Shown here one piece after another: positions 12,457 to 17,586 of a stretch of DNA of 17,586 nucleotides. Both the position numbers and the translations under genes were made by a program. Position 1 is the first letter of the stretch, and each line of letters begins with the position of its first letter. Under the pieces are notes generated by a model, which made no database searches, was not told the DNA's origin, and saw nothing but the letters and a program-made list of their open reading frames with translations. The DNA comes from Spirochaetaceae bacterium. Lineage in GTDB: Bacteria > Spirochaetota > Spirochaetia > Treponematales > Breznakiellaceae. Where the stretch lies: positions 1 through 17,586 of the forward strand of contig JAISCO010000049.1 of the NCBI GenBank assembly GCA_031265535.1. Direction: 5' to 3'.

Positions 12457-14766
12457 TCATTTTTCGTGGGAAGCTGTCTCCAAAATAAGTTCAACAGCGG
12501 CGCGTGAGATTTTCATGTTCTTAACTATTTCATCAACCGTCCAGCCTTGTTTTTTTAGGCGGATTACATCATCCCGTGTTCCGAGCGGCAGTGAACTTTC
12601 TTTGTCAATATCCAGCTTGCCATCCTGCTTTTTTATTATATTGTCCGTTAGTTTAAGCTGCTGTCTTACTTCGCGGTATTTTTCATCTAAACGTGTTTCC
12701 AGATCGGCTAACCATACACGCGCTTTTTGTACATTTTGTATGCGGGCGTCAATATCCAAAATAGTTTGATCAAGATTTGATAGTTGCTCTACCGTGTCAT
12801 GCGCCTTTTCGTTCTCAGCCGCGAGAAATTCAATTTCGTGGCGAATGTCCTCAATACCGCTGCTTATGCGCTGTATATCGCCGCTCAATTTTTGAGTCAA
12901 GTTTTCTGATTCTTGCAGCGACCTAAAGTTTTTCTCTATTCCGTCGTTCGCGGCCTCAAGGATTTGATTCTTCTTTTCGATGCGCAGATATTTTTCTTCC
13001 GATTCGGCCATTGCCTCGCCCAGTTTGCGTATCTTAATCTGCGCTTCCTGTAACATATCATCCGCGCCGGTTATATGTTTAAGCCGCTCTTCGACCGACT
13101 GAGATGTTTGCAGCAAACGATTAAAATTTATTTCCATACGTTCGATACGCTGCTGTTCAATGCTAAACTGCGTCATCTTATTATTGAGGTCTTCTTCCAT
13201 GCGTTTTATTTTTTCAAATTGATTTTTAAGTTCTGAAAGTTCAAGGCTTTGCAGGGCAAGTTTTTCCATGTCGGTGTCAAGGTCTTCAATTTTATTTTCA
13301 ATATCTTTTTTTACCGCGATTGTTTTTGCGATTGTTTTATCGACGAGTTCTGTTTTACTAAAGAAATCAGCGATATGATTGTCGGCTTCACTTATCGAAT
13401 GTTCAAGTGCTTTAATTTTTTCCGAAGCGGCGTTAAGCATTTCCGCGCGTTGATGTATAATATCCGCGCCGGTTTCATCTATCTTTAGGCGTATCGCCGC
13501 CAGTTTTTCTTCACTTTCGCCCGTCAATTCTTTGCACCGTTTACGCACACTCTCTATCGAAGCATCTAATTCACTAAAATGTTCGGCGCAAGCTGTTCTA
13601 TACGCCTCGACTTCGTCCCGCGATTTATTAGTATGATATGTAATTTCATTCAAACGTTCCTCAATAAGAATAGTCTCCGCGCGCAGCGCCTCTTCCATGC
13701 CGCGTTCATGTTTTTTAAGTCTCTCCGAGTTTTGAAGTTCAAAGCGTGAAATTTCGGTGCGCAGAGTACTGTCTACAATTTTCTTTGCGTCTTCCAAACT
13801 GTTTTGAAGCTGTATTTCCAAAGATTTTATTGATTTTTCATAACGTTCTGTTTGTATGCTGATACTTCTTCCAAGTTCGTCAAAAGAGCCTTTAACACGC
13901 TTGATCTCTTCATCAAAATGAGCGTCAAGCTCATCTTTTTTATGCCTCAGTGTTTCTCCGCACTCATGCTCTATTTTGCGGCACTCTACTTCTATGCTTT
14001 CGTTTAACTCATCAAACCGTCTGCTGAGTTTATTGCGCCATTCTATCATTTGGCCGTTTATACTTTCAGTACGTTTTTCAATGTTATCCCCTATCAATTC
14101 CTCAAATTCTTTAAGATTGCCGGATACTTTTTCATAAGCGCTGCTCTTTAATCCGTTAATTTCTTTTTCCAATTCGTCAATTTTATTTTTTATGCTGTTC
14201 ATTGATTTATCTAAATTTTCCGCCGCGCCGTCATAATTTTGTTTCATTTCCGCTTCAAACGCCGCAAAATTATTCGTTGCTTCATTCTTGACATTTTCTA
14301 TATGCGCGCGCAATTCAATGTCCAGCTTACCGGTGTCATCAGCCATGTCTTCCAGCGCCGCAAGTTGAGAGATCTGCGTGCGGCGGTACTGTTCGATAAG
14401 CGCGTCGTTATCGGTAAGCAGCTTCTGCCACTCATCACGCTGGTCAAGAGCAAGCGTGTTCAAGTCTTCGACAGACCGCCGCCATTCATCTTTATATTTT
14501 TGCTGATCGTCAAGTATACCGGCGTTTTCATTTTCCCAAGCGGTTTTTGCCGACTGTACGGCTTTTTCAATTTCATCAATCTTATTATCTACAATTTGTT
14601 TCGTACTTGTAATTTTTTCAATCAGCATACGATGCAGATCATCACGCTGATCAAGAGTACGTGTTTTCAAGTCTTCGACAGACTTTCGCCATTCATCCTT
14701 ATATTTTTGCTGATCTTCAAATATACCGGCGTTTTCATTTTCCCAAGCGGTTTTTGCCAACTGCAC
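12457..14766 (-). CDS. C-terminal part of interrupted SpiroCoCo-type coiled-coil protein
   Basis: This is the same reading frame as the upstream fragment, continuing after two in-frame TAA codons (14893-14895 and 14887-14889). Codons from 14886 down to 14766 are also open and homologous, so the GTG at 14766 (769 residues) is only the first possible start and has no SD. The protein is almost entirely charged coiled coil (runs rich in E, K, R, I and L). It opens with the last repeat units (QIVDNKIDEIEKNVQ to DEWQKLL) and then unique coiled coil. It ends with TRDDVIRLKKQGWTVDEIVKNMKISRAAVELILETA, a compact helix-turn-helix-like tail as in DUF6115-type proteins. Without readthrough it would not be expressed on its own. 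Confidence 0.75.
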   Translation of the reverse strand: MQLAKTAWENENAGIFEDQQKYKDEWRKSVEDLKTRTLDQRDDLHRMLIEKITSTKQIVDNKIDEIEKAVQSAKTAWENENAGILDDQQKYKDEWRRSVEDLNTLALDQRDEWQKLLTDNDALIEQYRRTQISQLAALEDMADDTGKLDIELRAHIENVKNEATNNFAAFEAEMKQNYDGAAENLDKSMNSIKNKIDELEKEINGLKSSAYEKVSGNLKEFEELIGDNIEKRTESINGQMIEWRNKLSRRFDELNESIEVECRKIEHECGETLRHKKDELDAHFDEEIKRVKGSFDELGRSISIQTERYEKSIKSLEIQLQNSLEDAKKIVDSTLRTEISRFELQNSERLKKHERGMEEALRAETILIEERLNEITYHTNKSRDEVEAYRTACAEHFSELDASIESVRKRCKELTGESEEKLAAIRLKIDETGADIIHQRAEMLNAASEKIKALEHSISEADNHIADFFSKTELVDKTIAKTIAVKKDIENKIEDLDTDMEKLALQSLELSELKNQFEKIKRMEEDLNNKMTQFSIEQQRIERMEINFNRLLQTSQSVEERLKHITGADDMLQEAQIKIRKLGEAMAESEEKYLRIEKKNQILEAANDGIEKNFRSLQESENLTQKLSGDIQRISSGIEDIRHEIEFLAAENEKAHDTVEQLSNLDQTILDIDARIQNVQKARVWLADLETRLDEKYREVRQQLKLTDNIIKKQDGKLDIDKESSLPLGTRDDVIRLKKQGWTVDEIVKNMKISRAAVELILETASHEK

Positions 14767-15565
14767 GTTTTTTTCAATTTCATCGATTTTATTATCTACA
14801 ATTTGTTCCGCATCCGCTAATTTTCCAATTATGACCTGTAGCCATTCATCCTTATATTTTTGCTGATCTTCAAGTATACCGGCGTGTTAATTTTACCAAG
14901 CGGTTTTTTCCGAAAGCACGTTTTTTTCAATTTCATTGAGTTTATTATCAACAATATGTTCCGCATCCGCTAATTGTCCAATTATGACCTGTAGCCATTC
15001 ATCTTTATATTTTTGCTGATCTTCAAGTATACCGGCGTTCTCATTTTCCCAAGCGGTTTTTGCCGAATGCACGTTTTTTTCAATTTCATCAATCTTATTA
15101 TCTACAATTTGCTCTGTACTTGTAATTTTTTCGGTCAGCAGTTTCTGCCACTCGTCACGCTGATCAAGAGCAAGTGTGTTCAAGTCTTCGACAGACCGCC
15201 GCCACTCATCTTTATATTTTTGCTGCTCCTCAAGGATGCCGGCGTTCTCATTTTCCCAAGCGGTTTTTGCCGACTGTACGTTTTTTTTAATTTCATCAAT
15301 TTTATTATCTACAATTTGCTCCGTACTTGTAATTTTTTCGGTCAGCAGTTTCTGCCACTCATCACGCTGATCAAGAGCAAGTGCCTTCAAGTCTTCGACA
15401 GACCGCCGCCATTCATCTTTATATTTTTGCTGCTCCTCAAGGATGCCGGCGTTCTCATTTTCCCAAACGGTTTTTGCCGACTGTACGGCTTTTTCAATTT
15501 CATCAATCTTATTATCTACAATTTGTTCCGTACTTGTAATTTTTTCGGTCAGCATACGGTGCAGT
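14390..15565 (-). repeat. Six tandem coding repeats, 207- and 153-bp units
   Basis: The KYKDEW codons recur with exact spacing: their + strand anchors fall at 15411, 15204, 14997, 14844, 14691 and 14484, giving steps of 207, 207, 153, 153 and 207 bp. Long units encode 69 residues (EKITSTEQIVDNKIDEIEKN to DEWQKLLT). Short units encode 51, replacing the RRSVEDL-LALDQRDEWQ part with LQVIIGKLADAE. The units are nearly identical in DNA, which implies recent duplication or gene conversion. Confidence 0.9.
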
Positions 15566-16344
15566 TCGGCGTTCCTTTTTTCCGCCGATTCATTTAAATT
15601 ACGCAGCAGTTCAGCTTCAAGTTCGCTTGAATGTTCCGCGGCGGCGGCAAGAACTTTTTGCAAAGCCTTATCTATAAGCGCCATGTCATTTTCAAGTTTT
15701 TGTTTGCGGGATGCTTCCGCCTGATTGATTTCCTCGCGATGTTCTTCAACTCCGCGTCCAATTTCTTCCGCGGTGATTTTCAAATTATCAACCGCCGCCT
15801 GAATAGGCTTTATAATCGCTGTATAATCGGCATTCACCGCCTGATCAATTTCTATCTTTACGCGGGACTGTATATTACCAATATTTTCATCTATTTCGTT
15901 TAATTTTTTCTTGGCTATGTCGGCTTTTTCGGCTGCAAGCTCAATATAGGCAGACTCCGCCTCAATACGCCGCAGGTTTTCTTCAACTTTTTCCGTCCAC
16001 GAATCCAATTGTTTTAAAACAGTTTCGTATTTTTCTATGCGCTCGTTGAGACCGTTCACCATCGCGCAATTTTTTTCGAGGACGGCTATTTCCGCTTCAA
16101 TATTTTTTTTCAACACCTCCGCGCGCTTAAAATCACCTTCAAGAATTATGCCGTAGTCGCGTAACGATGCCGTTTTGTTTTCCGCAAACGCGCTCAATTC
16201 TTTTTTTATTTCGTCTTTTAGTTCCTTGCCGTAGGCGCGGGCATGATTTATGTTACGATTACCTTTATCAAGATAACGAAACAGTATGAAAGCAGCCGTA
16301 ATGATGCCAAGGGTAAGCAGGTTTCCGCCGTTAAAAAAATCCAT
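14893..16344 (-). CDS. N-terminal part of interrupted SpiroCoCo-type coiled-coil protein
   Basis: The full frame (12457-16344, 1296 codons) would encode a single long coiled-coil protein of the kind found in spirochaetes. This 483-residue part starts with a membrane anchor (LLTLGIITAAFILFRYL, about 10-26) and a basic stretch, then long alpha-helical coiled coil (EIKKELSAFAENK and on) and four tandem repeat units. It ends where the repeat text TAWENENAG becomes TAW-stop-N-stop-H-AG, two nonsense codons eight bases apart. The anchor with a cytoplasmic rod suggests a structural or scaffolding role, perhaps in cell shape or the cytoplasmic filament, but function is unknown. The ATG is 5 bp after the HAD phosphatase stop, so the two genes form one unit. 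Pseudogene, stop readthrough and sequence error all remain possible. Confidence 0.8.
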   Translation of the reverse strand: MDFFNGGNLLTLGIITAAFILFRYLDKGNRNINHARAYGKELKDEIKKELSAFAENKTASLRDYGIILEGDFKRAEVLKKNIEAEIAVLEKNCAMVNGLNERIEKYETVLKQLDSWTEKVEENLRRIEAESAYIELAAEKADIAKKKLNEIDENIGNIQSRVKIEIDQAVNADYTAIIKPIQAAVDNLKITAEEIGRGVEEHREEINQAEASRKQKLENDMALIDKALQKVLAAAAEHSSELEAELLRNLNESAEKRNAELHRMLTEKITSTEQIVDNKIDEIEKAVQSAKTVWENENAGILEEQQKYKDEWRRSVEDLKALALDQRDEWQKLLTEKITSTEQIVDNKIDEIKKNVQSAKTAWENENAGILEEQQKYKDEWRRSVEDLNTLALDQRDEWQKLLTEKITSTEQIVDNKIDEIEKNVHSAKTAWENENAGILEDQQKYKDEWLQVIIGQLADAEHIVDNKLNEIEKNVLSEKTAW

Positions 16345-16349
16345 CGTTA

Positions 16350-17036
16350 CTATCTTAACACATATTTTTGTAATTGACGATAGTCATTGAAAGTAAAAAC
16401 GGAGCCGGAAAGCAGATCCGGAAAGCGCGGTTTAAACCACAAGGGAAAGCGGCGCAGCGCCGTCATCATGCCGGCTTCGTACGCTCCAGCGGCATCGTAC
16501 GCCGTGCTGTTGCCCACATAAAGTATGCGCTGCGGAGGAAGATTTAGGCCTTCGGCAAGACGGCGGAACGGCAGCGGGTGGGGCTTCAAGGCCCCCAATT
16601 CTTCGCTGCATAATTCAAGGTCCCATAAACCGCCAAGTTGTAATGAATTCAGCTTTACTCCCAACGGAAAGTCTGACAGCACGGCAAGTTTTATTCCGCG
16701 CTCCCTGAATGAGCCTATGCATTCTTTTACATGGGGATAGATTTTTACGCGGCTAAATATACTTTCCCACGCGCCGTATATATGTTTTGAAATGAGCGCC
16801 CTGACATTTTCGATATTCATTGCCATGCCTAAAGTTTCCGCGCAAAGACGCGCCTGTAAATCGTAAAATGAATTTTCAGCGGCGCCCGTCAGCCGAATCT
16901 TTTTACGCGCCGCCGCAAAAGCCGCAAACAAGCGCGGGTGAAAGAGTGCCTGCGGTAATGCCCGCAAAAAAAAACGATAGTCCGGGTAAAGTGTGCCGTC
17001 CACATCAAAAGCAACGGCAGCTATATCCTTATGCAT
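16350..17036 (-). CDS. HAD-superfamily hydrolase
   Basis: This is a cytoplasmic phosphatase-type enzyme of 228 residues (YjjG/PGP-like subgroup with an alpha-helical cap). Motif I is FDVDGTLYPD with nucleophile D11 and acid D13. Motif II is the serine in VLSDFP (S121), and motif III is the lysine in GALKPHPLPF (K151). Motif IV reads YVGNSTAYDAAGAYEAGM: the usual GD is GN (N176), while the second Asp (D181) is kept, which may change Mg2+ binding. The substrate cannot be told from sequence. It leads the operon with the coiled-coil gene 5 bp downstream. A -10-like TATAGT (about 17050-17055) lies upstream, with no good -35. Confidence 0.87.
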   Translation of the reverse strand: MHKDIAAVAFDVDGTLYPDYRFFLRALPQALFHPRLFAAFAAARKKIRLTGAAENSFYDLQARLCAETLGMAMNIENVRALISKHIYGAWESIFSRVKIYPHVKECIGSFRERGIKLAVLSDFPLGVKLNSLQLGGLWDLELCSEELGALKPHPLPFRRLAEGLNLPPQRILYVGNSTAYDAAGAYEAGMMTALRRFPLWFKPRFPDLLSGSVFTFNDYRQLQKYVLR

Positions 17037-17092
17037 AATAATAGTTCACTATAATACACTAAAAGCCCGAAATTCCACCCCACCACCCACCA

Positions 17093-17185
17093 CCCGCCAG
17101 CGGGGTTACATGCACTCCGCGCCGACATACCCAAAGTTGACTTTACTACCTGTCTTCAGTTCGATAAAGGTGTTTGGCATATGCG
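17093..17185 (+). repeat. Dispersed ~100-bp element, copy C
   Basis: This copy starts CCCGCCAGCGGGGTTACATGC and ends TTTGGCATATGC. It is the most diverged copy. Its CCCGCC end points towards the HAD gene start, 57 bp away, as copies A and B do towards their genes. Confidence 0.75.
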
Positions 17186-17203
17186 GCTGATAGCACCCCC
17201 TAC

Positions 17204-17268
17204 AATAGAAAAATGAGCCACAAATTACGCGAATTGCGCCATAAATGGCGACACGAATTATCGGATTA
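17204..17268 (+). repeat. Short dispersed repeat, inverted copy of 9875-9918
   Basis: AATAGAA...TGAGCC and ACACGAATTATCGGATTA match the reverse complement of 9875-9918. This copy carries an extra 23 bp (17228-17250) including a small CGCCA-TAAA-TGGCG hairpin. Confidence 0.65.
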
Positions 17269-17288
17269 CATCCTAAATTCCCCACAAA

Positions 17289-17472
17289 TTAGCGTAGACA
17301 AGACGGTAGGACGCTGATGTCAGGCATCCACGGTATGAGCTTGAACATCTCGTAATAATTGGCATTTGGAATCATCTTGCCGCTTCCAACGTCAACTTTG
17401 CCGATAGCTTTAGCTTTGTTGCGCGGTTTTCCATCAGCGTTTCGGAAATATTGCGTATACCGATAAACGGGT
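17289..17472 (-). pseudogene. Remnant of an IS1634-like transposase
   Basis: On the minus strand the frame reads VYRYTQYFRNADGKPRNKAK, then AIGKVDVGSGKMIPN and NYYEMF, which is the typical N-terminal text of IS1634/IS4-type transposases. After about 45 residues similarity ends and the frame stops at 17289, so most of the enzyme is missing. At the other side it breaks where an IS1-like end begins (17473). It is too short to be active. Confidence 0.5.
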
Positions 17473-17586
17473 GGTGATCTAGAAAGTATGATGAAAAGAG
17501 GAAAGGCAAAGAGGACAAAAGGCGATACTATAAATAATGAAAATAACTATAGACATCAATTGTCCCCGTTGCCATAGCCCTAACAT
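17473..17586 (+). mobile_element. Probable left end of an IS1-family element, truncated by window
   Basis: GGTGATCT at 17473 resembles the outer end of IS1-family elements, and 64 bp further an InsA-like reading frame begins. Only the left end is visible, so the inverted-repeat partner and target duplication cannot be checked. It appears to lie inside the IS1634-like remnant. Confidence 0.4.
17537..17586 (+). CDS. InsA-like zinc-finger N-terminus of an IS1-family transposase, 3' end outside window
   Basis: Only 16 codons are present: MKITIDINCPRCHSPN. A short beta strand followed by CPxCxS near residue 9 is how IS1 InsA proteins start (zinc-binding cysteines before a helix-turn-helix). The start follows an A-rich leader and no clear SD. 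It may equally be another zinc-ribbon protein; the assignment depends on the sequence beyond the window. Confidence 0.45.
   Translation, partial: MKITIDINCPRCHSPN

Noticed and set aside
12428..12769. Plus-strand protein starting at the orphan ATG
   Set aside because: After about 10 codons the frame is antisense to the conserved HTH tail and coiled coil, with a Ser/Phe-rich shadow composition. Only the start signals are noteworthy.
14239..15597. Plus-strand frames antisense to the coiled-coil repeats
   Set aside because: They repeat with the 207/153-bp units of the gene opposite and their composition mirrors its Glu/Lys codons; they are shadows.
1..17586. tRNA, rRNA or other structured RNA genes
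   Set aside because: I looked for TPsiC-arm-like text and conserved rRNA blocks on both strands and saw none. A tRNAscan or Rfam run would be needed to exclude them fully.

Overview
The window looks like a spirochaete chromosome, most plausibly a Treponema of a gut-associated lineage. Reasons: a very long membrane-anchored coiled-coil protein of the SpiroCoCo type, a Gx-transporter/NusG-domain-II pair, mixed-strand genes with strong third-position strand asymmetry, homopolymeric G/C runs, and intergenic spaces filled with short degenerate repeats. The genus is inferred from protein style and layout; no search was run.

Layout. 3-704 (+) is the 3' part of an AT-rich DpnA-like DNA methyltransferase. 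705-1370 is a repeat-filled spacer with a 60-bp tandem repeat, a palindromic element and a C15 run. 1371-3663 (-) is a three-gene amino-acid ABC importer that most resembles cystine importers, and 3789-4922 (-) is a cystathionine gamma-synthase/lyase-type PLP enzyme with its own promoter; together they suggest sulfur-amino-acid uptake and conversion. 5212-6381 (-) is a CytX-like NCS1 permease. 6820-8296 (+) is a two-gene unit of a secreted SurA/PpiC-like chaperone and NusB, closed by a hairpin shared with the convergent galactokinase-like gene (8421-9584, -), whose kinase motifs are badly eroded.

10218-11976 (-) holds a Gx-transporter protein with a possible EcfT-like C-terminal half, a NusG-domain-II protein and a NifU-type Fe-S scaffold. 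12457-16344 (-) is the coiled-coil gene. It carries six near-identical tandem units and is interrupted by two in-frame TAA codons inside one unit. It is preceded, 5 bp away, by a HAD phosphatase (16350-17036, -). The right end holds a transposase remnant abutting what looks like the start of an IS1-family element.

The least expected content is in the spacers. A ~100-bp dispersed element occurs four times, each time upstream of a gene with the same end facing that gene. One copy is split by a 118-bp MITE-like insertion with a visible 4-bp target duplication. A ~125-bp palindromic element occurs in two inverted copies 11 kb apart. A family of degenerate TTAATTGCTCATTG-like tracts abuts, and sometimes supplies, the stop codons of minus-strand genes.
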